From: Sulfurospirillum cavolei
GTDB lineage: Bacteria; Campylobacterota; Campylobacteria; Campylobacterales; Sulfurospirillaceae
Length of the DNA stretch: 64,000 bases
Direction of reading: 5' to 3'
Assembly (NCBI RefSeq): GCF_001548055.1
Contig: NZ_AP014724.1
Location: forward strand, 930,001-994,000
Under the pieces are notes generated by a model that did not search any database, was not told the DNA's origin, and saw nothing but the letters and a program-made list of their open reading frames with translations. Within the stretch, counting starts at the first letter, position 1; each line of letters opens with the position of its first letter. Positions 1 to 8,396 of the stretch are shown piece by piece. Position numbers and translations under genes: made by a program.

Positions 1-1
1 C

Positions 2-1180
2 GATCTGTATTTGGCACTGCTTCTATGCCGTTTAATCGCAACGAAAGGCATGGAAGATCGCTCCTTTTTAGAGTCGCGTTGTTTACATTACACGGCTTTT
101 TCAGCTCTGATCGAAAAATTCTCACTACCGTATCTTGTAGAAAAATCGGGAGTAAGTCTTGAAGAAGCAAGCGCGTTGCTCTCCTTGATTGCCGGGAAAA
201 AAACTTCCGTTTTGGTCGGCATCGGCGTGCAAAAATACCGTTTCGGACACAGCGTTTTGCGCTCAATCGACGCTTTCGCGGCGATGTTGGGGCTTTTTGG
301 AAAAGAAGGGTGCGGCGTAGGGTACATTAGCGACAGCGGTTTTGGGTTTAGCTCGCCTTTTAAAATTGATGCTACGAAAGTAACGCTACCGACCGTCAAT
401 TTCGGCGATTACGATTTGGTGTTTATTCAAGGCGGCAATCCGTTGAGCCAAATGCCCTGTTCTTCCAAAGTTCAAGAAGGACTCTCCAAGGCAAAGTGCG
501 TCGTTTATTTCGGGCTTCACGAAAACGAGACGTCTGCGAAAGCGCATTTAGTGATTCCCGCCCAATCGTTTTTGGAAAAAAACGACCTCAAACTCAGCTA
601 CGGACACCCGTTTATCGGACGGATGCCCAAACTTGAAGACGCAACCTTTGCGATCAGCGAATATGCATTGACGCAACGGCTCTTAGAAACGTTTAAACAC
701 GCGCCTTTGGAAGAAGATACGGTCATATTAGAGCGTATGATCGCAACGAACAGTGTTGAAAAAGAGGGCTTTTTGATGTCGAAAACGTATGAAACGCTAC
801 CCTACGAAGAGCGTTTTTACACGCCTACCGGTCGTTTTGAATTTATGGACTCTTTTGATGAGGGAGAGGTATTGGAAGAGGGGGGATTTTTTCTGATCGC
901 CGCGAAGCAAAACCGATCGCTCAATTCGCAATTTGTGACCGACGATTATTTGTACGTACCGCAAAGTTTGGGGCTTAAGCAAGAAGAACGCGTGAGGCTT
1001 TCGAGTCGTTACGGCTCTTGTATGTACTCCGTGATGCCCAGTTCCAAGCTTCGAGACGATTGTTTGTTGCTCTACAGCGGTGCGAAAAACGTGAACATGT
1101 TAACGCCTTACGCAACGAGTCAAGAGGGACAATGTGCGGTTTTTCAGGATATGAAAGTGCATTTGGAGCGACTCTCGTGA
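2..1180 (+). CDS. Molybdopterin oxidoreductase, C-terminal part (gene enters from left edge)
   Basis: The reading frame is open to the first base of the window, so the gene begins upstream and only its last ~393 residues are visible. They match the rear half of DMSO-reductase-superfamily molybdoenzymes: a domain-III-like stretch with the run NETSAKAHLVIPAQ, where cofactor-binding subunits usually carry a T-A-x-x-A-D-V-V-L-P-like motif, then a C-terminal beta-barrel-like domain expected to hold the guanine dinucleotide of the molybdenum cofactor. The N-terminal Fe-S cysteines and the Mo-ligand residue lie outside the window, so substrate (formate, nitrate, polysulfide or other) cannot be told. 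Its stop overlaps the next gene by four bases (GTGA), implying co-translation with it. Family assignment is fairly sure; specificity is unknown. Confidence 0.75.
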   Translation, partial: DLYLALLLCRLIATKGMEDRSFLESRCLHYTAFSALIEKFSLPYLVEKSGVSLEEASALLSLIAGKKTSVLVGIGVQKYRFGHSVLRSIDAFAAMLGLFGKEGCGVGYISDSGFGFSSPFKIDATKVTLPTVNFGDYDLVFIQGGNPLSQMPCSSKVQEGLSKAKCVVYFGLHENETSAKAHLVIPAQSFLEKNDLKLSYGHPFIGRMPKLEDATFAISEYALTQRLLETFKHAPLEEDTVILERMIATNSVEKEGFLMSKTYETLPYEERFYTPTGRFEFMDSFDEGEVLEEGGFFLIAAKQNRSLNSQFVTDDYLYVPQSLGLKQEERVRLSSRYGSCMYSVMPSSKLRDDCLLLYSGAKNVNMLTPYATSQEGQCAVFQDMKVHLERLS

Positions 1181-1902
1181 GCGATACGGACGTTTTGTTG
1201 GACGATGCTTTATTGCTTGTCGAGCAAAATTTTTATTTTTTACATATGGGCGAATTTCTCGGCAAATTGACCAAAACGGAAGATTTAAGCGATCGAAGTC
1301 TATTTGTCGTCAAAAAATACGACAACGATCAAGCGTACTATTTTAACGCCGAATTGATTCACGAACTTTTAGTCAATGCAAGAGAGACGCAAAACGAAGC
1401 GATTTCGTTGTTTGAATATTTTGTCGAGTTCAATGCGTTTCGAGGTATTTGTATGGCGATGGTCGAGAGTTTGCGGTTTGAAAGTCCGTTTAAAGTCTTT
1501 ATGCAACGCCTGTGCGGCGAGCAATACGAGAATTTTGTCGATATTCTCTCTTTCGTGCGCAACGTACTTTCGCACAATATCCATTCGGAGATTCGCCTCA
1601 GCGAAAAAGATTACGACGGGACGCTAAAACGCATTCGACGTATGGGGCGCAATCCAAATATCGCCTTTGCGTTTCAATACGCTTTGCGCCTTCCCGAACT
1701 CGGTGCTCCCAACGACGCTTATACCTTTACATGTCAGATCGATTTTGAAAGCCTTGAAGAAGGAATGCCTTTTTTAGAGATTCTCTCTATGTGGGAACTT
1801 CTGATGCTCAGCGAATTGTGTTTTAACCTCGTGATGACCTACCGTAAAAAAGAAGAAAAAGAGTTACAAGAAGAAGCGATGGGAGACGACTCTCTACGAT
1901 AA
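1177..1902 (+). CDS. Unknown protein with HEPN-like motif, coupled to molybdoenzyme gene
   Basis: 241 residues from a GTG start that overlaps the stop of the preceding gene (GTGA). GGAG lies about nine bases upstream of this GTG, whereas the upstream ATG at 1018 would overlap the neighbour by more than 160 bases. I do not recognise a named family. The protein looks mostly helical and ends in a charged Lys/Glu-rich tail. Near residue 125 it has R-N-V-L-S-H, the R-x4-H spacing typical of HEPN ribonucleases, but the following Tyr of HepT-type proteins is replaced by Ile. Alternatively it could be a helical chaperone for the molybdoenzyme, comparable in role to TorD. Translational coupling favours a role linked to that enzyme; neither function is shown. 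Confidence 0.7.
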   Translation: MSDTDVLLDDALLLVEQNFYFLHMGEFLGKLTKTEDLSDRSLFVVKKYDNDQAYYFNAELIHELLVNARETQNEAISLFEYFVEFNAFRGICMAMVESLRFESPFKVFMQRLCGEQYENFVDILSFVRNVLSHNIHSEIRLSEKDYDGTLKRIRRMGRNPNIAFAFQYALRLPELGAPNDAYTFTCQIDFESLEEGMPFLEILSMWELLMLSELCFNLVMTYRKKEEKELQEEAMGDDSLR

Positions 1903-1929
1903 TATCACGATTTGCTTGCGTAAAAATGT

Positions 1930-1939
1930 TTACATGTAA
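1930..1939. repeat. TTACATGTAA palindrome copy
   Basis: Perfect 10-base palindrome just after the HEPN-like gene, one of 16 exact copies in the window. The bases after it (GGCAAATTCATC) resemble those after the copy at 18627 (GGCAAAATCATC), so more than the palindrome is shared. Confidence 0.9.
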
Positions 1940-1981
1940 GGCAAATTCATCTAATGACCTGATGATTTACAAGGAGCCGTA

Positions 1982-2029
1982 ATGCAGATAGTCCTTGAGT
2001 TAAAGAGGGCTATGCTACGTAATTCTTGA
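1982..2029 (+). other. Very short ORF (15 codons) behind a strong Shine-Dalgarno site
   Basis: AAGGAG at 1971-1976 stands five bases before ATG at 1982, and the frame closes after MQIVLELKRAMLRNS. The rest of the 1903-2191 gap holds only the palindrome at 1930 and AT-rich sequence leading to brnT. This may be a truncated gene start or a leader peptide; there is no evidence that it is translated. Confidence 0.25.
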
Positions 2030-2191
2030 GCATTATGCAAGATAAAGAGTACCTTCAAATCTAGCTCAATTTCTACTACAATATATAAAGTATAGGGGTA
2101 AACTTTTAACTTCTTAGAGAAAAATTTTAAGTTTATTGACAATGTACATACAAAAGCGTTATACTTTTTACACTATTCATAAAGGAAACAT

Positions 2192-2476
2192 GTGAAATTT
2201 GAATGGAGTCAAGAAAAAAGTGCTTCAAATCTTCAAAAGCACGGCGTGAGCTTTGAAGAAGCGAGAGAAGTGTTTGATGACCCGTTTCATATCTCAAAGT
2301 GTGACGCAAGGTTTGATTATTGTGAAGAGCGTTGGATAACCCTTGGTGCAACGACAAAAGAGAAAATTTTAGTCGTTGCCAATATGTTTTTTGATGAATT
2401 TGGCGAAGAGATAGTGCGCATCATTAGTGCAAGACATGCCAATAAAACCGAAAAGGAATTTTATGAAAACCATTAA
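2192..2476 (+). CDS. brnT: BrnT family toxin (RNase-like)
   Basis: 94 residues from a GTG start with AAAGGAAAC just upstream. The sequence follows the BrnT family, a RelE-fold ribonuclease toxin: N-terminal FEWSQEKSASNLQKHGVSF, the E-A-x-x-V-F-D-D-P block, then R-x-x-x-L-G, and a C-terminal R-I-I-S-A-R-H-A motif that normally carries active-site residues. In known systems BrnT cleaves RNA and is neutralised by BrnA, and the complex represses its own promoter. The gene overlaps brnA by 14 bases, the usual order. It appears intact. An AT-rich stretch upstream (about 2085-2190) should hold the autoregulated promoter, but I could not fix the operator. Confidence 0.88.
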   Translation: MKFEWSQEKSASNLQKHGVSFEEAREVFDDPFHISKCDARFDYCEERWITLGATTKEKILVVANMFFDEFGEEIVRIISARHANKTEKEFYENH

Positions 2477-2690
2477 AGAAAGAGAACACTACGATAGCTA
2501 TGAGCTTGAAGAGTCGTATGATTTTGAAGGCGGTGTACGAGGGCGATTTTATGAGCCTAAAAAAATCCCAACGACACTCAGACTTGATAATGACATCATT
2601 TTATACTTTAAGAAAAAAGCGAGTGAGCAAAAGGTTTCGTATCAGTCATTGATTAATGCGTTTTTACGGAAAGAGATAGGCTCTTTATAG
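2463..2690 (+). CDS. brnA: BrnA family antitoxin
   Basis: 75 residues from the ATG at 2463, with AAGGAA just upstream inside brnT; an in-frame ATG at 2427 would give an unsupported longer overlap. The first half is acidic and Tyr-rich, suiting toxin binding. The second half has the ribbon-helix-helix-like pattern T-T-L-R-L-D-N-D-I-I-L-Y-F-K-K-K-A and Y-Q-S-L-I-N-A-F-L-R-K, which should dimerise and bind the operator. The pair is the standard type II brnTA module. It stands alone between a molybdoenzyme locus and amtB-glnK, with no transposase nearby. Confidence 0.85.
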   Translation: MKTIKEREHYDSYELEESYDFEGGVRGRFYEPKKIPTTLRLDNDIILYFKKKASEQKVSYQSLINAFLRKEIGSL

Positions 2691-2738
2691 GTTTTGCTAT
2701 AAACTTTTTGCATGGATCGGGGAGATATTCAGAAAAGA

Positions 2739-2757
2739 AGGTGGGGAAGCCCCACCT
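2739..2757 (-). terminator. Intrinsic terminator of amtB-glnK
   Basis: AGGTGGGG-AAG-CCCCACCT forms a perfect 8-bp stem. On the minus strand it is followed by TCTTTTCT, a U-rich tail, and it lies 9 bases past the glnK stop. Confidence 0.8.
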
Positions 2758-2765
2758 CATTAAGA

Positions 2766-3116
<351 letters not shown>

Positions 3117-4433
3117 TTATCTTAAGTTAAAAGCTTTTTCGCCGTGTTCGACTTCATCTAAACCTTGAGATTCGGCTTCGGCACTGACTCTTGCACCGCC
3201 CGTGAGGATCGAAGCGATTTTAAAGACTACCGCCGTTACGATCGCCGTATAGATGATAGTGACGACAACGCCTTCGACTTGTACGAGCACTTGACCTGCA
3301 TTACCGTAAAGTAAACCTGTTCCTAGTTCGTTGACTTCAGGGTTTGCAAAAATACCGGTCGCAATCGCACCCCAGATACCCGCAACACCGTGGATACCGA
3401 ACGCATCGAGCGAATCGTCGTATTTAAGAGCTTTTTTAAGTCCGTTAACACCGTAAAACGCTACGATACCCGCAACAACGCCGATCACTAATGCACCCGC
3501 CGTATCGACAAAACCTGCTGCCGGCGTAATGGCGACAAGACCTGCTACGATACCCGAAGCGATACCCAAAAGTGTGAATTTTTTATACGTAACGTATTCA
3601 ACAAGCATCCATGAAAATGCCGCAACCGCCGCCGCCGTGTTGGTGACCAAGAAAGCACTTGCCGCGATACCGTCTGCTCCAAGTTCGCTACCGGCGTTAA
3701 ACCCGAACCAACCAAACCATAGCATACTTGCACCCAAAACCGTTAGCGTTACGGATGAAGGGAACATCGCTTTACCGTAGTCGCTTCGTTTGCCGAGCAT
3801 TAAAGCCATGACAAGACCCGCAACACCGGCATTGATATGAACAACCGTACCGCCGGCAAAGTCTAAAACACCGTCAGCCGACAAGAAACCGCCGCCCCAT
3901 ACCCAGTGTGCAATCGGTGCGTAGCATGCGATGATCCAAAGTGCCGCAAAAACAATCCACGTCGAAAACTTAAGTCGCTCGATGACCGCACCGCTGGCAA
4001 GTGCTACGGTAATGCCTGCAAACGTCATTTGGAAGGCCGCAAAAAGAAGTACGGGGATATTTCCGGTTGCCCAAAGGTCCGTCACCTTAATACCGCTTAA
4101 AAAGAAGCTATCGAAACCGATAACGCCGCTGATGTCCGTACCGAAAGCTAAGGTATAACCGCAAACGACCCAAACGATAGAGGCGACGATATAGCCCATA
4201 ACGCTCATTGCAATCGTGTTAAGCAAGTTTTTAGAGCGAGCCATACCGCCGTAAAAAAGTGCTAAACCCGCAGGGGTCATAAACATAACGAGCGCCGTCG
4301 CCGTTAAAACCCATGCCGTATTACCGACGTCTAAAGTCGGTGCCGCTTCAGCCGCTTCGGCTGCCGCTTCTTCTGCCGCCCACAATGTTGATAACGGCAA
4401 CATAGTTGCAAGAGCAAGTAGTTTACTTCTCAT
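3117..4433 (-). CDS. amtB: Ammonium transporter
   Basis: 438 residues with an N-terminal signal peptide (MRSKLLALATMLPLSTLWA), an Ala/Glu-rich linker, then eleven predicted membrane helices. Family signatures are present: Y-G-G-M-A-R-S-K-N-L-L-N, G-G-T-V-V-H-I-N-A-G-V-A-G, W-F-G-W-F-G-F-N-A-G-S and D-A-F-G-I-H-G-V-A-G-I-W-G; the last and the V-V-H motif supply the twin pore histidines. It conducts ammonium/ammonia across the inner membrane and is gated by GlnK, encoded directly downstream. AGGAGG precedes the ATG. The linker GAA/GCC repeats (TLWAAEEAAAEAAEAAP) are a low-complexity oddity without known role. Confidence 0.95.
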   Translation of the reverse strand: MRSKLLALATMLPLSTLWAAEEAAAEAAEAAPTLDVGNTAWVLTATALVMFMTPAGLALFYGGMARSKNLLNTIAMSVMGYIVASIVWVVCGYTLAFGTDISGVIGFDSFFLSGIKVTDLWATGNIPVLLFAAFQMTFAGITVALASGAVIERLKFSTWIVFAALWIIACYAPIAHWVWGGGFLSADGVLDFAGGTVVHINAGVAGLVMALMLGKRSDYGKAMFPSSVTLTVLGASMLWFGWFGFNAGSELGADGIAASAFLVTNTAAAVAAFSWMLVEYVTYKKFTLLGIASGIVAGLVAITPAAGFVDTAGALVIGVVAGIVAFYGVNGLKKALKYDDSLDAFGIHGVAGIWGAIATGIFANPEVNELGTGLLYGNAGQVLVQVEGVVVTIIYTAIVTAVVFKIASILTGGARVSAEAESQGLDEVEHGEKAFNLR

Positions 4434-4489
4434 TGATTCCTCCTAGTAGTGTTGAACTGATGAAATTGTATCACTTAGCGGTTTTTAAT

Positions 4490-4720
4490 CTATGCATTAA
4501 AATGATTAAATTTTAACCAGTTAGCTAAAACGAGGCTGAGGTTTCGGTTCGCCATGATGCTATACGTTGCTAGACCTCTTAAAAAACGCAAACCATCCTC
4601 CGTCGCGAAAGAGTCTTCTTGTGAAAAAAACCCCGAGCATAGCTTTCCGCTTTGGCGACTGATCAATTTTCGCCGAAGTTTGTTGTTATTGTAACGCGAA
4701 TACGAAGGTTTTGAAGTACG
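4490..4720 (-). pseudogene. Open 76-codon stretch without start codon, possible gene remnant
   Basis: On the minus strand 76 sense codons run from a stop at 4721 to TAG at 4490. The product includes S-F-A-T-E-D-G-L-R-F-L-R-G-L-A-T-Y-S-I-M-A-N-R-N and ends W-L-K-F-N-H-F-N-A, a protein-like composition. No ATG or GTG precedes the conserved-looking part and there is no ribosome-binding site. The pattern L-R-F-L-R-G-L-A-x-Y-S-I-M-A-N is vaguely like the C-terminus of DDE transposases, but I cannot name a family. A competing frame on the plus strand (ATG 4554, 46 codons) makes an Arg/Lys-rich peptide. It may be a decayed mobile-element end or chance. Confidence 0.3.
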
Positions 4721-4744
4721 CTATTAAAACAAAACGGAAAAAGA

Positions 4745-4750
4745 TATAAT
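4745..4750 (+). promoter_or_regulatory. -10 box (TATAAT) for the opgB-like gene
   Basis: A perfect TATAAT 32 bases before the ATG at 4783. No convincing -35 element is seen, which is common for sigma-70 promoters in Campylobacterota. Confidence 0.55.
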
Positions 4751-4782
4751 GCGCTTTTAAAAAAAGGGGCACATGTAACCGA

Positions 4783-6717
4783 ATGAATACGCTATTGGGG
4801 CTATCGATCGTACTTTTTTTTCTTTCGTTGTTGACGGCAAGGCATAAGGTTTACAAACCGCTACATGCTTTTTTCTCGACGCTGATGATCTTTGTTTATT
4901 TAGTGTTGAGCACCTTTTATATCGTATCCAATTATTTTACGGGCGAGGGTATCAACGACGCCGTTTTATTTCATCTTCGCTACGGGCTAGACGGTTCAGG
5001 ATATGCTGATTATTATTTAATCATGGGTGTCGGCGTCGTCTTGTTTATGAGCAGTTTGGTGTTGTGCATCGTTTATTACAAAGCGTTGCAAAAAGAGTCT
5101 TCGCAACGTTACGTCCGTTTCAAACGCATCGTATCGGCTTTCGCACTTTTCTTGGCATTTGCAATTCATCCGAGCAGTCGCTTCTTAGCCGAAACGTTTT
5201 TGAAAAGCGTCGGCGTGGAAAATCCTTTAAGTATGGTTTACCGTTTTAGCGATTATTATCGGGAGCCGAGTCTGATAGCTTCGAGCGAAGAGCATCTGAA
5301 TTTGGTTTACATTTTTGCGGAGAGTTTCGAGGAGACCTATTTTGACGAAACGATTTTTCCCAATTTGGTCACGAAGCTTCGCTTGTTGCGCGAAAAAGGT
5401 TTAGTTTTCACTCAAATCGAGCAAGCGCACGGAACAAGTTGGACGATCGCCGGAATGACGTCCGTGCTGTGCGGTCTTCCTTTGGTCACGCCGAGCACGA
5501 ATCTCTATTCGCCTCAGGGTAATTCCATGTCGAAAATGAGTTCGTTTTACTCGGGTGCGACGTGTTTAAGCGATATGTTGCATAAAGAAGGGTACAAACT
5601 GATCTATCGAAGCGGATCGCCCTTAGAATTTGCGGGCGTCGACAAACTGTATCGTACGCATCGTTTTGAAGACGTAAAAGGCGATAAAGAGCTCAAACCG
5701 CTCCTAAAAACGCCAAGTTACCAAACGCCTTGGGGTTTGTTTGACGATACGCTGTTGGACATTGCGTTTAACGATTTTAAAAAGTTTTCCAAATCCAAGC
5801 AAAAATTTGCGATGTTCCTTTCGACGATGGATACCCACCATCCCTACGGACACGTATCGAAAAGTTGTGAGGCGCAACGCTATAAAGACGGGAGCAATTC
5901 GATGCTCAATGCGGTGACGTGTTCGGATGAATTGCTGGCACGGTTTATTACGCGCATTCAAGAATCGCCGTACGGGAAAAATACGCTGATCGTCATCGGT
6001 TCGGATCATTTGGCGATGCACAATATGGCAATCGACGACTTGATGAAAGGGACGCGTCGCGATCAATTCGTTATTTTAGATCCTCGTATTACGGAGCCTA
6101 GAACCGTCGATAAAGTCGGATCGACGCTCGACATCGGTGCGACGATTTTACCGTTTTTGGGCTATGACGCGCAGTTGGGACTTTCGCGAAACCTTTTAAG
6201 CGACGAGCCCTCTTTGGAAGCTTCTTTCGAGAGTTTCGATGCCGTTTTAAGCGCATGGTCGCATGAGATCAGCCGCTTTTGGGAGTTTCCTAAAATTGAA
6301 GAAGACCTTGCACTCGGAAGTACGACGCGAGCCGTTAAGATCGGAAAAAGTACCTACAAATATCCCGTCTTGCTTCGTTTGAACGAAACCCTTGAAGTGA
6401 GCCCGTTCTTTGAAGTCAAAATCAAATTTTTCGAAACGATGAAGCTCTTTAAGTATCTGCAAGAGTTTCAAGACAACGATCTTTTTTTATGGATCGATCA
6501 ATGCTCGCGTATCGGGGTTTTGAGCGATGCTAATCAAAGCGTCAAAGGTAAGTATTGTTACGCTCTTGGAAAACTCGGCGGCGAAATGCTCGTTGATGCG
6601 CTCAAAAACGATACGACGATACCTTTAGATACCTTACAAAAGATGCTCGAAACCCCATCCGGCGAACCCTTGGCAAAGCCTAGACGGGAACGATTGGAGC
6701 AAATTAAAGAGAAGTAA
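4783..6717 (+). CDS. OpgB-like phosphoglycerol transferase (alkaline-phosphatase-superfamily membrane enzyme)
   Basis: 644 residues: four or five N-terminal membrane helices (to about residue 130), then a large periplasmic catalytic domain. The order of motifs follows E. coli OpgB/MdoB: N-L-V-Y-I-F-A-E-S-F-E-E-T-Y-F-D (metal site), G-T-S-W-T-I-A-G-M (nucleophilic Thr), D-T-H-H-P-Y-G, and G-S-D-H-L-A-M-H-N (metal-binding Asp-His). E. coli OpgB is about 760 residues and moves phosphoglycerol from phosphatidylglycerol to periplasmic glucans; this protein lacks the long C-terminal extension. Related LtaS and EptA enzymes use the same fold, but the local motif spelling is clearly closer to OpgB. 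No glucan synthesis genes (opgGH) are in the window, so the acceptor is unknown. Its stop abuts that of the convergent eamA gene. Confidence 0.8.
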   Translation: MNTLLGLSIVLFFLSLLTARHKVYKPLHAFFSTLMIFVYLVLSTFYIVSNYFTGEGINDAVLFHLRYGLDGSGYADYYLIMGVGVVLFMSSLVLCIVYYKALQKESSQRYVRFKRIVSAFALFLAFAIHPSSRFLAETFLKSVGVENPLSMVYRFSDYYREPSLIASSEEHLNLVYIFAESFEETYFDETIFPNLVTKLRLLREKGLVFTQIEQAHGTSWTIAGMTSVLCGLPLVTPSTNLYSPQGNSMSKMSSFYSGATCLSDMLHKEGYKLIYRSGSPLEFAGVDKLYRTHRFEDVKGDKELKPLLKTPSYQTPWGLFDDTLLDIAFNDFKKFSKSKQKFAMFLSTMDTHHPYGHVSKSCEAQRYKDGSNSMLNAVTCSDELLARFITRIQESPYGKNTLIVIGSDHLAMHNMAIDDLMKGTRRDQFVILDPRITEPRTVDKVGSTLDIGATILPFLGYDAQLGLSRNLLSDEPSLEASFESFDAVLSAWSHEISRFWEFPKIEEDLALGSTTRAVKIGKSTYKYPVLLRLNETLEVSPFFEVKIKFFETMKLFKYLQEFQDNDLFLWIDQCSRIGVLSDANQSVKGKYCYALGKLGGEMLVDALKNDTTIPLDTLQKMLETPSGEPLAKPRRERLEQIKEK

Positions 6718-7602
6718 TCAAACGCGCTTACGAGAAAAGAACCATCGATCCGCGTAAAGATTGACGACGAGCCCCGTAACGATTAAAGCGGCGGCAAAAA
6801 GTTTCCATAAGGGAAGGGCTTCTTGGAGTAAAAGTGCCGAAGAGGTAAATCCGACGACGGGAACCAAAAGCGTAAACGGCGCGACGGTCGTAGCGGGATA
6901 GCGACTCAGTAACCAACTCCAAATTCCAAAGCCGAAAAACGTAACCGGATAGGCAAGATAGGCAAGGGCGGCGATACTTTTAAACGAGAGGTGCGTAAAC
7001 ATCTCGGTATGCCACAGATGCGATTCGAAACAATAGGCTAGCACTCCTAAAAACGGAAGCGAGATAAAACTTCCCCAAACGACGAGTCCCAACATATCGA
7101 CGTGACCGATGCGCTTGGAAACGAGATTGCCGATCGCCCACGAAAGTGCGGCGCATTCGACGAAGAAAAGCCCTAAAAGATTGACGTCGCCTCCGGTATG
7201 AAAGCCGACGAATACGATACCGAAAAAGGCAATAGCCGCTCCTAGCACTTTTGCGGGCGTCATTTTTTCTTTAAAGACAATAACCGCCAAAGCCGCAGTA
7301 AAAAAGACTTGTGTTTGTAAGGCCAGCGAGGCGATTCCCGAACTGACCCCGACATACATTCCTGAAAATAAAAAAGCAAAATCAAGCACAAACATACTTA
7401 ATGCATATGCTAAAAGCAGTTTCCACGAAGTATTTTGAGGCTTTTTAAAGAAAAATATCCACGGAAAAGCGACGCACGAAAAGCGTAAAAAGGTCAGCAA
7501 TAAAGGAGGAATTTCGCGAAGGGCGACTTGAATAACCACAAAATTCACACCCCAAATGACGACCACGCTTAGCGCTAAAAGGCTCTCTTTAATCGGCATC
7601 AA
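6718..7602 (-). CDS. eamA: EamA-type amino-acid/metabolite exporter (DMT superfamily)
   Basis: 294 residues with ten predicted membrane helices in two EamA repeats. The start MMPIKESLLALSVVVIWGVN, then N-F-V-V-I-Q-V-A-L, and the late block T-V-A-P-F-T-L-L-V-P-V-V-G match E. coli EamA (YdeD), an exporter of O-acetylserine and cysteine. Transport is probably by proton antiport at the inner membrane. It lies 8 bases downstream of a LysE/RhtB-type exporter in the same orientation, so the two likely form a metabolite-efflux operon. The exact substrate is an inference from the E. coli relative. Confidence 0.82.
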   Translation of the reverse strand: MMPIKESLLALSVVVIWGVNFVVIQVALREIPPLLLTFLRFSCVAFPWIFFFKKPQNTSWKLLLAYALSMFVLDFAFLFSGMYVGVSSGIASLALQTQVFFTAALAVIVFKEKMTPAKVLGAAIAFFGIVFVGFHTGGDVNLLGLFFVECAALSWAIGNLVSKRIGHVDMLGLVVWGSFISLPFLGVLAYCFESHLWHTEMFTHLSFKSIAALAYLAYPVTFFGFGIWSWLLSRYPATTVAPFTLLVPVVGFTSSALLLQEALPLWKLFAAALIVTGLVVNLYADRWFFSRKRV

Positions 7603-7610
7603 TCAAACGC

Positions 7611-8231
7611 TTAACGGTTATTGACGGCAAGTTTGACGCCAAAGGCAATGAGCGCAAAACCGGCAAGTTTGGTCGCCAACGTTCGCGCAAAAGGAAAGGC
7701 TTTCAACCGAAGAGCCAACGCGTTACCCAAAAGTACCAAGAGCGTTTGATAGATCAAACTCATCATACTGACGTGAACCATCATCGCGATCAGCGTGACA
7801 TGTGAAGCGTCTGCTTTGAGAAAAAGCGGGAAAAACGCAACGAAAAAGAGCATGACTTTTGGGTTGGTGATGCTGACGAAAAAGGCTTGCTTCAAATAGA
7901 CCCAAGCAGATTTTTTCGGCTCTTGATGTGCTTTTTCCGGCGTTATTTTCGCACGAATCAGCCCCAAGCCGAGCCAACACAAATACAAAGCACCGAAGTA
8001 TTGAAGGCATTCGAATAAGAACGGATTTTGTTGCATCACTGCCGCAAGTCCGGCTAAAGCGGCTACCATAAAAACAAAATCGCCGAGTAAGGTTCCAAAA
8101 ACAGCACCGAGTCCAGCTGAAATGCCGTTGCGTGCCGTTGCGTTTAAGATAGCGATCGTTCCGGCTCCCGGAATCAATTGAAAGACGATGATAGCACCGA
8201 TAAAACCGACGTAGTTTTGAATCTCGAACAT
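7611..8231 (-). CDS. LysE/RhtB family amino-acid exporter
   Basis: 206 residues, the family's usual length, with about six hydrophobic segments. Family hallmarks are the N-terminal I-P-G-A-G-T-I-A-I-L-N-A-T-A-R-N-G-I-S-A-G block followed by G-A-V-F-G-T-L-L-G-D-F, and the mid-protein N-P-K-V-M-L-F-F-V-A-F-F-P-L-F motif. Members export threonine, homoserine, leucine or other small amino acids. It is the first gene of a probable two-gene operon with eamA. The substrate cannot be read from sequence. Confidence 0.88.
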   Translation of the reverse strand: MFEIQNYVGFIGAIIVFQLIPGAGTIAILNATARNGISAGLGAVFGTLLGDFVFMVAALAGLAAVMQQNPFLFECLQYFGALYLCWLGLGLIRAKITPEKAHQEPKKSAWVYLKQAFFVSITNPKVMLFFVAFFPLFLKADASHVTLIAMMVHVSMMSLIYQTLLVLLGNALALRLKAFPFARTLATKLAGFALIAFGVKLAVNNR

Positions 8232-8328
8232 ACTCTAGCCTTTTCTTGGGATGATGGGTACGATTATACACTGATTTTCATCGATCGTTTGATGAATTTT
8301 CGTCCTATTTATATCCCATTGATTGATT

Positions 8329-8334
8329 TATAAT
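8329..8334 (+). promoter_or_regulatory. -10 box (TATAAT) upstream of soluble chemoreceptor gene
   Basis: TATAAT inside ATTGATTTATAATCAAACG, 62 bases before the ATG at 8397. The gap 8232-8396 otherwise serves as the divergent promoter region for the exporter operon. Confidence 0.4.
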
Positions 8335-8396
8335 CAAACGTTCTTGTATTTTTAGGGTAGGCGATACGGTAAATACTTTGTGTTAAAAGGACGGAT

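Larger units (their letters stand above)
4434..4782. other. 349-bp divergent intergenic region, amtB / opgB-like gene
   Basis: Holds the amtB promoter side on the left, a gene-like remnant on the minus strand (4490-4720), and on the right a TATAAT box with the ribosome-binding region of the opgB-like gene. A one-sided palindrome copy, CACATGTAAC, lies at 4770-4779, only three bases before the ATG at 4783. Confidence 0.6.

Noticed and set aside
1018-1176. Longer version of the HEPN-like protein starting at ATG 1018
   Set aside because: It would overlap the molybdoenzyme gene by more than 160 bases; GTG 1177 has a ribosome-binding site and a GTGA coupling.
7723-8271. 182-codon minus-strand frame overlapping the RhtB-type exporter
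   Set aside because: Arg/Ser/Cys-rich shadow in another frame of a clear membrane exporter.
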